A stretch of DNA of 64,000 nucleotides from Hyphomicrobiales bacterium (GCA_026981645.1 JALSII010000036.1:1-64000); one strand, 5' to 3'. Shown: positions 9,677 to 20,489, counted from the stretch's first letter. Notes: a model not told the origin generated them from the letters alone. Program-made: numbers and translations.

Positions 9677-10683
9677 GCCGCAACCTCTTCCTGCCGGCTA
9701 AAAACTTCGCGCACAAGAACCTTGACCTTTTCAGGACTTGCCTCCGTCAGCACAGCCCGGCTGGTTTCCCTGCTCAACTCCAACTTCGCAGCCCCAAAAT
9801 ACCAGCGCAAGTGCTTGCGCGCCACCCGCACACCCAGCTCCTTGCCATAGGCGCAAAGCATATCCTCATAATGGTTCAGTATAAGTTGGAGCAAAACCGG
9901 CCCGGATGGTGTACCCTGGGGCTGACTGCCGTTAAGAGCCGCACCTATCTGTCCCACAAGCCAGGGCTGGCCCTGCGCACCCCGGCCAATCATCACCCCG
10001 GCGGCTCCCGATTCCGTCAAAGCCTTGCGCGCGCTTGCGGGGTCAATAATATCTCCATTGATGATCACTGGTATTTTCACAGCTTCAACCACTTCGCGCA
10101 CGGGTTCCCAACGCGCCTTACCCTTGTAGAACTGCTGACGGGTCCGCCCGTGCACAGCAACCATCTGAACTCCGGCCCCTTCCGCCGAGCGGGCGATTTG
10201 TGCAGCGTTCAGGTTTTCCTCGTTCCAGCCCAGCCGCATCTTTACGCTCACAGGAACCTTTGCTGCGTTGACAACGGTTTCAATGAGCCTCAGGGCCCGA
10301 TCGGGCACCCGCATCAGAGCTGAACCGGCATAACCGTTGGTGACTTTTTTGGAGGGGCAGCCCATGTTGATGTCGATAATTTCAGCCCCCGCATCGGAGG
10401 CAATTTTTGTGCCCAGCACCAGCCACTTTTCCTCATTGCCCGCAATCTGCACCACATGGGGCAGTTTGCCCCTGTGTTCGAGCTTGCGCACCATTTCCCG
10501 GTGCTGGGCTTTGCTTGGTCGTGCAACAAGGTTGGCACTGGCGATCATTTCGGACACCACCAGCCCGGCGCCAAACTCCTCGGCAAGTCCTCGGAAAGGC
10601 GCATCGGTAATCCCAGCCATGGGGGCAAGAAGCGCTCGCCCGGGCAAGCTTACATCGCCTACAAGGATTCCCCGTCCATTCAT
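9673..10683 (-). CDS. dusB: tRNA-dihydrouridine synthase (DusB/NifR3)
   Basis: This FMN enzyme reduces specific uridines of tRNA to dihydrouridine using NADPH. The 336-aa protein has the TIM-barrel signature near the start (PMAGITDAPFRGL) and the catalytic cysteine in MGCPSKKVTNGYAGSALM near residue 107, plus the conserved VKMRLGW and GRTRQQFYKG segments. It heads the dusB-ntrB-ntrC operon; nifR3 was named from this linkage. The ispDF gene diverges upstream, and the 178-bp gap between the two starts should hold both promoters. Confidence 0.96.
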   Translation of the reverse strand: MNGRGILVGDVSLPGRALLAPMAGITDAPFRGLAEEFGAGLVVSEMIASANLVARPSKAQHREMVRKLEHRGKLPHVVQIAGNEEKWLVLGTKIASDAGAEIIDINMGCPSKKVTNGYAGSALMRVPDRALRLIETVVNAAKVPVSVKMRLGWNEENLNAAQIARSAEGAGVQMVAVHGRTRQQFYKGKARWEPVREVVEAVKIPVIINGDIIDPASARKALTESGAAGVMIGRGAQGQPWLVGQIGAALNGSQPQGTPSGPVLLQLILNHYEDMLCAYGKELGVRVARKHLRWYFGAAKLELSRETSRAVLTEASPEKVKVLVREVFSRQEEVAA

Positions 10684-10861
10684 AATATTTTTGCACCAAT
10701 TCTAGGCAGATGACTGATAGTGCTCTTGTTTTAATCACTTGTTGCGCCGCGTGCAAGAAAATCCCGTTGCTCACAGCACCTGGACCCACTGCCCGGCTTG
10801 CCCGGGCCCGCCTGGTTGGGTAGAGCTTCGGGGACAAGGCACCTGTATCAAAGCAAACCCA

Positions 10862-12055
10862 ATGAACAAAACCGGCATTGCCGCTGTTATCGTCGCCGCT
10901 GGAGCAGGCACGCGCGCCGAGCGCCACAAAGGGGCCTTGCCCAAGCAATATTGCACCATTGCCGGCATACCAGTCCTGAGCCGTGCTGTTAAAGCATTTC
11001 TAAATGATGACAATATCGAGTTTGTTCAGCCGGTCATCGCCCCTGAACATGACGGCCATTTCAGCGCTTTGGGGCTGAGCGGCCCCAAACTTCTTAAGCC
11101 GGTTTATGGCGGAGCACAAAGGCAGGCCTCCTGCCTTGCCGGCCTTGAGGCGCTGACAGGCTTGGCACCCGACCTGGTCTTGCTGCACGATGCTGCACGT
11201 CCTTTCGTCTCTCCTGAGACAATCGCAGCAATCGCTCTGGCTTTGCAAAGCCACGATGGAGCGTTGCCGGCACTGCCTGTTACTGACACCATCAAACGCT
11301 CTGCCGATGGTTCAAGCATTGAGACAACCGAAGACAGAACAAAGCTCTGGGCGGCACAAACACCGCAGGGTTTCAGGTTTGAAAAAATCCTCTCCGCCCA
11401 CCGCAAAGCGGCAAATCACAGAGGCACATTCACCGACGATGCAGCAATTGCCGAATGGGCAGGGCTCGACGTGGTGCTTGTGCCCGGCGACCAAAACAGC
11501 TTCAAGATTACAACGCCCCCCGACTTTGAACACGCGGAAATGGTAATCGGACGAATGACAGATAGGGAAACACGGGTTGGCTCGGGTCTGGATATTCATC
11601 AGTTCGAACCCGGCAACAATGTGCGCCTCGGAGGTATTGACTTCCCTCATGACGCAAAACTGATGGGGCATTCCGATGCCGATGCGGCCCTGCACGTGCT
11701 CACCGACGCCCTGCTCGGGGCGCTGGCCGAGGGAGACATCGGCACTCATTTTCCTCCCGGGGACACAAAATGGAAAAACGCGCCATCCGATATATTTTTA
11801 CGCTTTGCCGCTGAACGTGTTTTGGTCCGTGGTGGCCGGATTTCTCATCTGGACCTGACCATCGTCTGCGAAGCACCAAAAATTGCGCCAAAGTCCACCA
11901 AAATCCGCCAAAATGTCGCCAAAATCTGCCAGATTTCCGAAAGCCGGGTGTCGGTGAAGGCCACCACCTCCGAAAAGATGGGCTTTATCGGGCGCAAGGA
12001 GGGTCTGATGACCCTGGCCACGGCAACCATCGAACTGCCCCGCGAGGATGATTGA
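10862..12055 (+). CDS. ispDF: Bifunctional IspD/IspF isoprenoid biosynthesis enzyme
   Basis: This fusion catalyses two non-consecutive steps of the MEP pathway: MEP cytidylyltransferase (IspD, about 1-225) and MECDP synthase (IspF, about 235-397). IspD shows the CTP-binding AAGAGTRAERHKGALPKQY region and HDAARPF. IspF shows the metal-binding DIH motif near 243, HSDADAALH and SVKATTSEKMGF. Fused IspDF is usual in alphaproteobacteria. Start at the ATG at 10862 (MNKTGIAAVIVAAG) gives 397 aa; the frame is open 41 codons further upstream, but that part has no family resemblance. No strong Shine-Dalgarno precedes the ATG. A short CCAAAA-rich tandem lies inside the IspF part. Confidence 0.95.
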   Translation: MNKTGIAAVIVAAGAGTRAERHKGALPKQYCTIAGIPVLSRAVKAFLNDDNIEFVQPVIAPEHDGHFSALGLSGPKLLKPVYGGAQRQASCLAGLEALTGLAPDLVLLHDAARPFVSPETIAAIALALQSHDGALPALPVTDTIKRSADGSSIETTEDRTKLWAAQTPQGFRFEKILSAHRKAANHRGTFTDDAAIAEWAGLDVVLVPGDQNSFKITTPPDFEHAEMVIGRMTDRETRVGSGLDIHQFEPGNNVRLGGIDFPHDAKLMGHSDADAALHVLTDALLGALAEGDIGTHFPPGDTKWKNAPSDIFLRFAAERVLVRGGRISHLDLTIVCEAPKIAPKSTKIRQNVAKICQISESRVSVKATTSEKMGFIGRKEGLMTLATATIELPREDD

Positions 12056-12552
12056 TGTTTCCCGCTGAAACGCTTGAACTGGCGGGAAAAACCGTCTCAA
12101 CATTGACCGGTCGCGGATTGATGCTCGTCACCGCCGAAAGCTGCACCGGGGGATTGATTGCTGGTGCCCTCACATGCGTTCCCGGCTCTTCCGCCGCGGT
12201 CTATGGCGGGTTTGTGACCTATGCCAACTTGGCCAAGCAGACGATGATTGACGTTCCGGCGGCGTTGATTGAAAAATTTGGTGCGGTTTCCGGGCCGGTG
12301 GCACGAACCATGGCTGAGGGCGCGCTGACAAAAAGCAACGCAGACATTGCCATCGCCGTCACCGGAATTGCCGGCCCCGGTGGGGGCAGTCCGCAAAAGC
12401 CTGTTGGCCTCGTGCATATTGGCTGCGCCATGAAGGGCAAAACATACCACATAGAGAAAAGATTTGGCGACATCGGGCGCGAAAACATCCGGCTGGCTAC
12501 AGTGAAGAGCGCCCTTGAGATGGTGCTTGAGGTGCTGGCAGATCAGCTGTAG
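12055..12552 (+). CDS. pncC: CinA C-terminal-type nicotinamide-nucleotide amidase
   Basis: The 165-aa product is the stand-alone CinA C-terminal domain, which deamidates nicotinamide mononucleotide in pyridine nucleotide recycling. It carries ESCTGGLIAGALT, VYGGFVTYAN and the GIAGPGGG motif. The N-terminal CinA domain is absent, as in many proteobacterial pncC genes. The ATG shares one base with the ispDF stop (TGATG), so it is probably translated from the same mRNA. Its last 10 bases overlap tail-to-tail with the coq10-like gene on the other strand. Confidence 0.93.
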   Translation: MFPAETLELAGKTVSTLTGRGLMLVTAESCTGGLIAGALTCVPGSSAAVYGGFVTYANLAKQTMIDVPAALIEKFGAVSGPVARTMAEGALTKSNADIAIAVTGIAGPGGGSPQKPVGLVHIGCAMKGKTYHIEKRFGDIGRENIRLATVKSALEMVLEVLADQL

Positions 12553-12974
12553 CGGCGTTTCGCTTCGGCCAGAAAAGCGTCAAGAATTTCGCCCTGCTTG
12601 TCGGCAAAGGCCGGTTCAGCAACCGCTGCAAGCAAGGGGTTGGATATCTTAAAATCAATGCTGAGTTGGACCAGTGTGCCCTCCCCTTCGGGTGCAAACT
12701 CCCATAAACTGTTCAGATATGAAAACGGCCCGTCCAGTGCCTCGGAGTGTACGCTTAGCGCCTCTTCATCGACCTTAACACGGCTGGTATAATTCTGGGA
12801 AACCGGGCCGAACTGCACATGCATGCGGGCCTCGCACACTCCATTGTGGCCGGCTGAAACCTCCATCGCAGAACAGTTGGGCACAAAATCGGGGTAGGAA
12901 CCCATATCGCTGACCAGCCTGAGCATTTGCTCTGGCGAAAAATCAACGGTGCGTGAAAACTTCAGTTCAGGCAT
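12543..12974 (-). CDS. COQ10/RatA-like START-domain protein, probable ubiquinone-binding
   Basis: This 143-aa protein belongs to the polyketide cyclase/START family that includes mitochondrial COQ10 and bacterial RatA. The N-terminal pattern FSRTVDFSPEQMLRLVSDMGSYPDFVPNC is characteristic (read as short segments FSRTVDF and YPDFVPNC), and the whole length is a single domain. A role in ubiquinone binding or respiratory function is inferred from COQ10; RatA-type ribosome association is the alternative annotation used for homologues. It lies 3 bp downstream of lipA and is probably cotranscribed with it. Confidence 0.88.
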   Translation of the reverse strand: MPELKFSRTVDFSPEQMLRLVSDMGSYPDFVPNCSAMEVSAGHNGVCEARMHVQFGPVSQNYTSRVKVDEEALSVHSEALDGPFSYLNSLWEFAPEGEGTLVQLSIDFKISNPLLAAVAEPAFADKQGEILDAFLAEAKRRYS

Positions 12975-12977
12975 GGA

Positions 12978-13922
12978 TTACTCGGATTTTGCCTGACGCG
13001 CCAGACGCAATCTGGCAAAATCATCGCCCGCGTGGTGCGAGGAGCGGGTCAGCGGCGAAGATGAAACCAGCAGAAAGCCCTTGGTGTAGGCGACTGTCTC
13101 AAAGGCCTTGAATTCTTCCGGGGTGACGAATTTTTTCACCGGATGATGTTTGCGGGTCGGTTGCAGATATTGCCCGATGGTCAGGAAATCGACCTCGGCA
13201 ACGCGCAAATCGTCCATCAGTTGCAACACCTCGTTGCGTTCCTCCCCCAGCCCCACCATGATACCGGACTTGGTAAACATCGTCGGGTCAAGCTCCTTGA
13301 CCCGTTGCAAAAGCCGGATGGAATGGAAATAACGCGCACCGGGGCGTACGCTCAGGTAGTTTCCCGGAACCGTTTCCAGATTGTGGTTGAAAACATCGGG
13401 TTTCGCTGCAACGACGATTTCCAGCGCACCCTCCTTGCGAAGGAAATCGGGAGTCAGAACCTCGATTGTGGTTTCAGGGCATGCGGCCCTTGTTGCCCTG
13501 ATCACATCCGCAAAATGCTCGGCACCCCCGTCGGCCAGGTCATCGCGGTCCACCGAGGTTATCACCACGTGATTAAGCCCCAGCATTTTAACCGAATTGG
13601 CAACGTTTGCCGGTTCGTGAGGGTCCAGTGCCAAAGGTATGCCGGTGGCCACGTTGCAAAAGGCGCAGGCGCGGGTGCAAATCTCGCCCATAATCATCAT
13701 GGTGGCGTGCTTTTTGGAAAAACACTCCCCGATATTGGGGCAGCCTGCCTCTTCACATACGGTGACAATATTATTGTCACGGATGATTTTTTTGGTCGTC
13801 TGGTAGTCACCGCCACCGGGGGCCTTCACCCGGATCCATGAAGGCTTGCGCAACACTTCGCTGTCTGGCTTGTGGGCCTTTTCAGGGTGCCGGACTTTTG
13901 CGATATCGATGAGTGTAACCAT
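12978..13922 (-). CDS. lipA: Lipoyl synthase LipA
   Basis: LipA is a radical-SAM enzyme that inserts two sulfurs into octanoyl groups on lipoyl domains. The 314-aa protein has both iron-sulfur clusters' ligands: the auxiliary set in [12 protein letters not shown] near residues 56-67 and the radical-SAM CTRACAFC near 82-89. The C-terminal RSSHHAG segment contains the conserved serine of LipA. Its placement next to the pyruvate dehydrogenase genes matches its substrate: two lipoyl-bearing subunits (PdhB and PdhC) are encoded 4-6 kb away. Confidence 0.97.
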   Translation of the reverse strand: MVTLIDIAKVRHPEKAHKPDSEVLRKPSWIRVKAPGGGDYQTTKKIIRDNNIVTVCEEAGCPNIGECFSKKHATMMIMGEICTRACAFCNVATGIPLALDPHEPANVANSVKMLGLNHVVITSVDRDDLADGGAEHFADVIRATRAACPETTIEVLTPDFLRKEGALEIVVAAKPDVFNHNLETVPGNYLSVRPGARYFHSIRLLQRVKELDPTMFTKSGIMVGLGEERNEVLQLMDDLRVAEVDFLTIGQYLQPTRKHHPVKKFVTPEEFKAFETVAYTKGFLLVSSSPLTRSSHHAGDDFARLRLARQAKSE

Positions 13923-13928
13923 ATGAAA

Positions 13929-14174
13929 TTAATCGCCTGTTTTCTTTTTACGGGTGAACAGCGCGGTAATCCCCGAAGCAATCAACCCGAAGATCAAACC
14001 GGGTATGCCTCCGGAAAATATTGAAGTCCACAACCCGGTCAGCCCCTCAACCTGTTCGCCGTTCAACTCAACCGAAACCGCCTCGGGCGCGACCAGATTG
14101 ACCAGTCCCAGAATTGCTCCAAAGGCCAGCCCCAGTCCAAAGACGATAAAAAATACCTTGCGTGCCAGAGACAT
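13929..14174 (-). CDS. Small two-helix membrane protein of unknown function
   Basis: The 81-aa product has a transmembrane helix at about 6-28 (VFFIVFGLGLAFGAILGL), a short extracytoplasmic segment, and a second hydrophobic helix at about 50-72, ending in a basic tail (RKKKTGD). The ATG at 14174 is preceded by a strong Shine-Dalgarno (GAGGAGGGG); an ATG five codons upstream is less well placed. It lies 6 bp upstream of lipA and is probably cotranscribed with it. I do not recognise a family. Confidence 0.7.
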   Translation of the reverse strand: MSLARKVFFIVFGLGLAFGAILGLVNLVAPEAVSVELNGEQVEGLTGLWTSIFSGGIPGLIFGLIASGITALFTRKKKTGD

Positions 14175-14202
14175 AGTGCCCCTCCTCAATGTGTCAGGAA
14201 TT

Positions 14203-14445
14203 TTAGCGCCGCTGATATTGACGATAGGCCCAGATCAAAGCGCTGGCTCCCGCGATTCCGGTCAGGAGCTGCCAAAGCAGGTTCCCGCCCCACAGACCAA
14301 AAATGATGCCGAGAACGAAATTTGCCAGGGCCGCCCCCACAACCCCCAGAACAACATTGAGAATCAGCGAGTTGTTGGCGTTCATAAGCCGGTCCGCTAT
14401 TACGCCGGCAACTCCGCCAATGATAACTGCAAGAATGAAACCCAT
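14203..14445 (-). CDS. GlsB/YeaQ/YmgE-family small membrane protein
   Basis: This 80-aa protein has the glycine-rich three-helix pattern of the transglycosylase-associated / GlsB-YeaQ-YmgE family: an N-terminal helix (ILAVIIGGVAGVIADRLM), a second glycine-rich helix (NVVLGVVGAALANFVLGI) and a third near the C-terminus. These are stress-associated inner-membrane proteins of unclear biochemistry. The start at 14445 (MGFILAV) fits the family. Frames continue upstream into the lpd 3' end, but that extension has no family match. Confidence 0.75.
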   Translation of the reverse strand: MGFILAVIIGGVAGVIADRLMNANNSLILNVVLGVVGAALANFVLGIIFGLWGGNLLWQLLTGIAGASALIWAYRQYQRR

Positions 14446-14476
14446 AACAACAAGCCTTTTTCGGATAATGATGCCA

Positions 14477-15916
14477 TTACATATTGAGTGCCCGACCGTA
14501 GGCGTCAAGTACGCTTTCCTTCATTGTTTCGGATAGTGTGGGATGGGGGAAAATGGTGTGCATCAGCTCTTCTTCGGTAGTTTCAAGGTTCATGGCCACC
14601 ACAAAGCCCTGAATAAGCTCGGTAACTTCGGCTCCAACCATGTGCGCACCCAGCAACTCACCGGTTTTGTCGTCAAATATGGTTTTGACCAGCCCGTCCG
14701 GTTCGCCAAGAGCCACAGCCTTGCCGTTGGCAATGAAGGGGAAACGCCCGATTTTCACCTTGCGACCCGCTTCTTTTGCCCCCGCCTCGGTGAGGCCGAC
14801 GCTGGCCACCTGCGGATCACAATAGGTGCAGCCGGGGATTTTTGACTTGTCCAGCCCGTGAACCTTCTGTCCGGCAATGGTCTCGACTGCGATTATGGCC
14901 TCGTGCTCGGCCTTGTGGGCCAGCATGGGAGGCCCTGCCACATCACCGATGGCAAAAATGCCGGGGATGCTGGTGCGGCCATGTCCATCAACACTGATGA
15001 TGCCGCGCTCGGTTTTCATACCCAAATTTTCGAGGCCGATATTTTCGATGTTACCCTGAACACCAACGGCTGAAATCAGCACTTCGGCGCTGAGCTTTTC
15101 GCTTTTGCCGCTTTTTAGTTCCACATGGGCGACTATGCCGGATTTAGCCTTCTCAACTTTTGACACTTTGGTGTCAGTAAGAATGCGAATTCCGCGCTTT
15201 TCAAAACGCTTGCGGGCCAGCGCGGCAACTTCGGCGTCTTCCACCGGCATTATCTGCGGCAAAAGTTCGACCACCGTGACCTCACTTCCCATGGCGCGGT
15301 AGAACGAGGCAAACTCAATGCCAATGGCGCCCGAGCCCATCACCACAATGGATTTGGGCAGTTTTTGCGGTTTCATGGCCTCAAAATAGGTCCAGATCCT
15401 GTCCCCGTCCGGCTCGATGCCGGGCAGGATGCGAGGTCTCGCACCCGTGGCTATGATGATATTCTTCGCTTTGTAGGTGCCGGTGGGCAGAACGCCCCGG
15501 GGCTTGGGGTTTTGCGGCTCGACCGCTGCCTTTTTCGGTTCGGAGACAGAAATTTCTCCAACTTTGCTGATGGTGCCCTCACCCCAGATAACGTCAATTT
15601 TGTTCTTTTTCATCAGGAAGCCGACGCCATTGCTCATCTGCTTTGTGACCCCGCGTGAACGGGCCACTACTGCCGGGATATCGGCGCTGAATTTTTCCGC
15701 CGTCAGGCCATAGTCCTTGGCGTGGGTCATATGGTCGTAGACCTCGGCTGAGCGCAGCAATGCCTTGGTGGGGATGCACCCCCAGTTGAGGCAGATGCCG
15801 CCCATATGTTCGCGCTCGACAATTGCTGTTTTCAAGCCCAACTGGGCGGCACGAATGGCGGCGATATATCCTCCGGGGCCCGAACCCAGCACGATCAGAT
15901 CATAGGAGTTTGGCAT
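14477..15916 (-). CDS. lpdA: Dihydrolipoyl dehydrogenase (E3)
   Basis: E3 reoxidises dihydrolipoyl groups of the 2-oxoacid dehydrogenase complexes with NAD+. The 479-aa flavoprotein shows an FAD loop (VLGSGPGGYIAAIRAAQLG), the redox-active disulfide in GGICLNWGCIPTKALL, an NAD-binding GSGAIGIEFASFY and the C-terminal active-site HTIFPHPTLSE. A residue stretch near 130-145 (KKAAVEPQNPKPRG) looks like a small loop insertion. It closes the pdhA-pdhB-pdhC-SGNH-lpd gene run and so is probably the dedicated E3 of pyruvate dehydrogenase. Confidence 0.97.
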   Translation of the reverse strand: MPNSYDLIVLGSGPGGYIAAIRAAQLGLKTAIVEREHMGGICLNWGCIPTKALLRSAEVYDHMTHAKDYGLTAEKFSADIPAVVARSRGVTKQMSNGVGFLMKKNKIDVIWGEGTISKVGEISVSEPKKAAVEPQNPKPRGVLPTGTYKAKNIIIATGARPRILPGIEPDGDRIWTYFEAMKPQKLPKSIVVMGSGAIGIEFASFYRAMGSEVTVVELLPQIMPVEDAEVAALARKRFEKRGIRILTDTKVSKVEKAKSGIVAHVELKSGKSEKLSAEVLISAVGVQGNIENIGLENLGMKTERGIISVDGHGRTSIPGIFAIGDVAGPPMLAHKAEHEAIIAVETIAGQKVHGLDKSKIPGCTYCDPQVASVGLTEAGAKEAGRKVKIGRFPFIANGKAVALGEPDGLVKTIFDDKTGELLGAHMVGAEVTELIQGFVVAMNLETTEEELMHTIFPHPTLSETMKESVLDAYGRALNM

Positions 15917-15941
15917 ACTGTCCTCGTACCCTTTTGAAAAA

Positions 15942-16580
15942 TCAGAGTTTTAATAGTTTTGAAATGACAGGAGCAAGGCCCCGCCCGATTGCTATTGTGT
16001 TTTGTGCATCCAGATGCACGCCATCAAGCGGCGAAGCCACCGCCACGCTCGCCGCATCAAAAAACGCGGCGCCAAACTCATCGGCAACGCGGCGATAGTG
16101 TGAGGCAAGCAGCTTGCTCTCTTCCTGTGCACCGGCAAACATGGGGTCTAGCTCCACATGGTCGGTGGCCACACAATGGGGCGGTGAGACCAGCACCAGT
16201 TCAGGCGTTGCATAATCAGCCCAATAAGGGAAATTCAGCACTATTTCCGCCAGCCGTTTCATGCCTGTTGCCGAGGCGATTGCCGTTCCTGCGGCGGCCG
16301 GTTTCATATCATTGGTCCCCAGCATGATGATGACGCAATCCAGCGGCTGGTGCGAAGCAAGCAGCGTGGGCAGGATGCGTGCGCCATTCTTGTCGGCGAA
16401 CAGGGAAAACTCGTCAAATATCGTATGCCGTCCACCCAACCCCTCGGCGACTATGCGCACCCTGTCAGAACCAAGAGCTTCGCCCAGGGCCGTGGGCCAG
16501 CGATCTTCATATCTGTGCCGGTCGCCATTTGGAATGGCACCCCAGGTCAGACTGTCTCCATAGCAAAGAATGTTTTTCAT
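15942..16580 (-). CDS. SGNH/GDSL-type lipase/esterase-like hydrolase
   Basis: The 212-aa protein is a cytoplasmic SGNH hydrolase: block I CYGDSLTWG near residue 5 (nucleophile Ser), block II Gly in GLGGRHT, block III LGTNDMK near 90, and block V DGVHLD near 190 with the catalytic Asp/His. There is no signal peptide. It sits between pdhC (13-bp gap) and lpd (25-bp gap). An SGNH hydrolase at this point of the pdh operon is seen in other Rhizobiales; its substrate is not known to me. Confidence 0.9.
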   Translation of the reverse strand: MKNILCYGDSLTWGAIPNGDRHRYEDRWPTALGEALGSDRVRIVAEGLGGRHTIFDEFSLFADKNGARILPTLLASHQPLDCVIIMLGTNDMKPAAAGTAIASATGMKRLAEIVLNFPYWADYATPELVLVSPPHCVATDHVELDPMFAGAQEESKLLASHYRRVADEFGAAFFDAASVAVASPLDGVHLDAQNTIAIGRGLAPVISKLLKL

Positions 16581-16593
16581 CGGGACCCGCCCC

Positions 16594-17925
<1,332 letters not shown>

Positions 17926-17939
17926 GTCCTGTTCTCCCC

Positions 17940-19337
17940 TTAAGCCCTGTAGGTCACGGCGTTGACCGCCGCAATCACTTCGTCAGCATTCGGCAAAGCC
18001 AGCTTTTCAAGGTTGGCGGCATAGGGCATGGGCACGTCTTTGCCGGTGATGCGGGTCACCGGCGCATCCAGATAGTCAAAAGCCTGCTCCATCAGCCGGG
18101 CCGAAATGTCCGAGCCGACCGAGCCTTGCGGCCAGCCCTCTTCGACAATCACACAGCGCCCTGTTTTTTTGACCGATGTCAGCACTGCTTCCATGTCCAG
18201 GGGGCGAATGGTACGCAAGTCGATGAGTTCCACATCAACCCCGTCAGCCACCAGTTTTTCTGTCGCTTCTGTAGCGTATTTCATGCCGATGGAGAACGAG
18301 ACGATAGTCACATCGCTACCCTCCCGGGCCATCCGCGCCTTGCCGATGGGCAACACGAAATCATCCACTTTTGGCACTTCAAAGCTCTGGCCGTAAAGAA
18401 TTTCATTCTCAAGAAACACTACCGGATTGGGCGAGCGGATGGCAGCTTTGAGCAGCCCCTTGGCGTCAGCGGCGCTATAGGGAGCAATCACGGTCAGGCC
18501 CGGCACATGGGCATACCAGGCGGTAAAGTCCTGGGAATGCTGCGCGCCCACGCGGGAGGCGGCACCGTTGGGCCCGCGAAACACGATGGGTGCGTTCACC
18601 TGACCGCCCGACATATAGAGCTGCTTGGCAGCGGAATTGATGATCTGGTCGATGGCCTGCATGGCAAAGTTAAAGGTCATGAACTCGACAATGGGTTTAA
18701 GACCCGCAAATGAGGCGCCCACCCCGATGCCGGTAAAGCCGTGCTCGGTGATGGGGGTGTCGACCACCCGGCGTGCACCGAACTCGTCGAGCAACCCTTG
18801 CGTGATTTTATAGGCGCCCTGATATTCGGCCACTTCCTCGCCCATGATGAACACGTCATCATCAGCGCGCATTTCCTCGGCCATGGCTTCGTTCAGGGCC
18901 TGACGCACGGTCATTTCCACCATTTCAGTGCCTGTCGGCAGGTCCGGGTCTGAGGCGGGGGAGAAATGGGGAACTGATGCACTAGTTGCTCCCTCACCCG
19001 GCGCATGTGCGCCAACTTCTTCCCCAAGGAGAGAAGGCTGGGGTGTGGGGGCATCCTCAACAGAGCGGGAAGCAGGAATATCACCGGCACTTTCCCCCTC
19101 TGTCAGCAAAACCGCCATCACCGAATTGACCGGAACGCCCTCGGTGCCCTCAGCAACAAGGATTTTGCCGATGGTGCCCTCGTCCACCGCTTCAACTTCC
19201 ATTGTGGCCTTGTCGGTTTCAATTTCGGCAATCACATCGCCCGGGGCAACCGCGTCCCCTTCATTGACCAGCCATTTGGCCAGCGTGCCCTCTTCCATGG
19301 TTGGCGACAGGGCGGGCATCAGGATATCTGTTGGCAT
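17940..19337 (-). CDS. pdhB: Pyruvate dehydrogenase E1 beta subunit with N-terminal lipoyl domain
   Basis: E1-beta pairs with PdhA to decarboxylate pyruvate with thiamine diphosphate. The 465-aa product carries an N-terminal lipoyl domain at 1-75 ([11 protein letters not shown]), an arrangement typical of alphaproteobacteria, then a linker to about 135 and the transketolase-type catalytic domains ([47 protein letters not shown]). The linker near residues 92-115 contains [20 protein letters not shown], encoded by another in-frame palindromic repeat. It lies 4 bp after pdhA and 14 bp before pdhC. Confidence 0.97.
   Translation of the reverse strand: MPTDILMPALSPTMEEGTLAKWLVNEGDAVAPGDVIAEIETDKATMEVEAVDEGTIGKILVAEGTEGVPVNSVMAVLLTEGESAGDIPASRSVEDAPTPQPSLLGEEVGAHAPGEGATSASVPHFSPASDPDLPTGTEMVEMTVRQALNEAMAEEMRADDDVFIMGEEVAEYQGAYKITQGLLDEFGARRVVDTPITEHGFTGIGVGASFAGLKPIVEFMTFNFAMQAIDQIINSAAKQLYMSGGQVNAPIVFRGPNGAASRVGAQHSQDFTAWYAHVPGLTVIAPYSAADAKGLLKAAIRSPNPVVFLENEILYGQSFEVPKVDDFVLPIGKARMAREGSDVTIVSFSIGMKYATEATEKLVADGVDVELIDLRTIRPLDMEAVLTSVKKTGRCVIVEEGWPQGSVGSDISARLMEQAFDYLDAPVTRITGKDVPMPYAANLEKLALPNADEVIAAVNAVTYRA
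18989..19051. repeat. Palindromic repeat inside pdhB
   Basis: A 63-bp stretch from CTCCCTCACCC to GGGGTGTGGGGG contains an inner perfect hairpin GGCGCA-TG-TGCGCC (19000-19013) and a second inverted part around TTCCCCAAGGAGAGAAGG. The style resembles the dispersed CTCTCCCC/GGGGAGAG-type repeats of Rhizobiales genomes and differs from the pair in pdhC. It lies in the linker-coding part of pdhB without breaking the frame. Confidence 0.6.
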
Positions 19338-19341
19338 CGGT

Positions 19342-20427
19342 TTAGCTCCCCGCCTGAATGGTTATGTCGGTCCACAATTCAGAAATATCGGGCTCCGGCG
19401 CGTTGGTGGCAAAGTCAGCGGCCTGGGTCACAATGGCCCGCACTTCTTTTTCAATCTGCTTGAGGTCGTCCTCGCTGGCATGTTTTTCGCTCAGGATACG
19501 CTGCTTGACTTGCTCGATAGGGTCATGCTCGGAGCGCATGGTCTGCACCTCATCTTTTGAGCGGTATTTGGCCGGGTCCGACATGGAGTGGCCGCGATAG
19601 CGATAGGTGAGCATTTCCAGAATATAGGGTCCCTTGCCCGAACGGGCGTGGGCGATGGCTCTTGCTGCCGCTTCGTGCACATAACGAACATCCATACCAT
19701 CGACTTTTTCGCCCGGGATATCAAAACTGGCCCCGCGCTGGGAAAGGTCGGTCATGGCCGAGGCCCGTTCCAGCGAAGTGCCCATGGCATATTTGTTGTT
19801 CTCGATAATATAGACAACCGGCAGGTCCCAGAGCTTGGCCATGTTGAAGCTCTCGTAAACCTGGCCCTGATTTGAGGCCCCGTCGCCGAAATAGGTCAGG
19901 GAGACATTGTCCTCGCCCCGGTATTTGTAGGCAAAGGCCAGACCGGTGCCTAAAGAAACCTGGGCCCCCACAATGCCGTTTCCACCATAAAAATTTTTCT
20001 CCTTGGAGAACATGTGCATGGAGCCACCCTTGCCTTTGGACAGACCGGAGGCGCGCCCGGTCAACTCGGCCATCACCCCGTTGGGGTCGATGCCCGCGAC
20101 CAGCATGTGTCCGTGGTCGCGATACCCGGTGATGGAGGCATCCCCTTCTTTGGAGGCCATATGGATGCCGGTGACCACCGCTTCCTGACCGATATAAAGG
20201 TGACAGAAACCGCCAATCAGGCCCATGCCATACATCTGGCCGGCTTTTTCCTCAAAGCGCCGGATAAGCAGCATTTCGCGATAGGCGTAAAGCTCCTCTT
20301 CTTTGGTAAGAGCCGGCGCGTTGGAGCGGGCTGGACGTCGCCCGGCAGCAGTTTTGCTCGCCAGCGTTTTTTTTGCGGGTGGCGTCTTTGATGCGCCGCT
20401 TTTTCGCGTCGCTGCTTTTTTGGCCAT
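19342..20427 (-). CDS. pdhA: Pyruvate dehydrogenase E1 alpha subunit
   Basis: The alpha subunit binds thiamine diphosphate and decarboxylates pyruvate. From the ATG at 20427 the protein is 361 aa, with an Ala/Lys-rich N-terminal extension of about 40 residues ([13 protein letters not shown]), then the catalytic domain: [32 protein letters not shown] and the ThDP motif [17 protein letters not shown] through [20 protein letters not shown] is the regulatory-loop segment. It begins the pdhABC-SGNH-lpd operon. An ATG nine codons upstream is possible but adds an unrelated MFCTKRGIR. Confidence 0.97.
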   Translation of the reverse strand: MAKKAATRKSGASKTPPAKKTLASKTAAGRRPARSNAPALTKEEELYAYREMLLIRRFEEKAGQMYGMGLIGGFCHLYIGQEAVVTGIHMASKEGDASITGYRDHGHMLVAGIDPNGVMAELTGRASGLSKGKGGSMHMFSKEKNFYGGNGIVGAQVSLGTGLAFAYKYRGEDNVSLTYFGDGASNQGQVYESFNMAKLWDLPVVYIIENNKYAMGTSLERASAMTDLSQRGASFDIPGEKVDGMDVRYVHEAAARAIAHARSGKGPYILEMLTYRYRGHSMSDPAKYRSKDEVQTMRSEHDPIEQVKQRILSEKHASEDDLKQIEKEVRAIVTQAADFATNAPEPDISELWTDITIQAGS

Positions 20428-20489
20428 GCGGATGCCTCTTTTTGTGCAAAACAAACCGGCGGAACATCGCCGCCAAGGCGACTCCGCAA

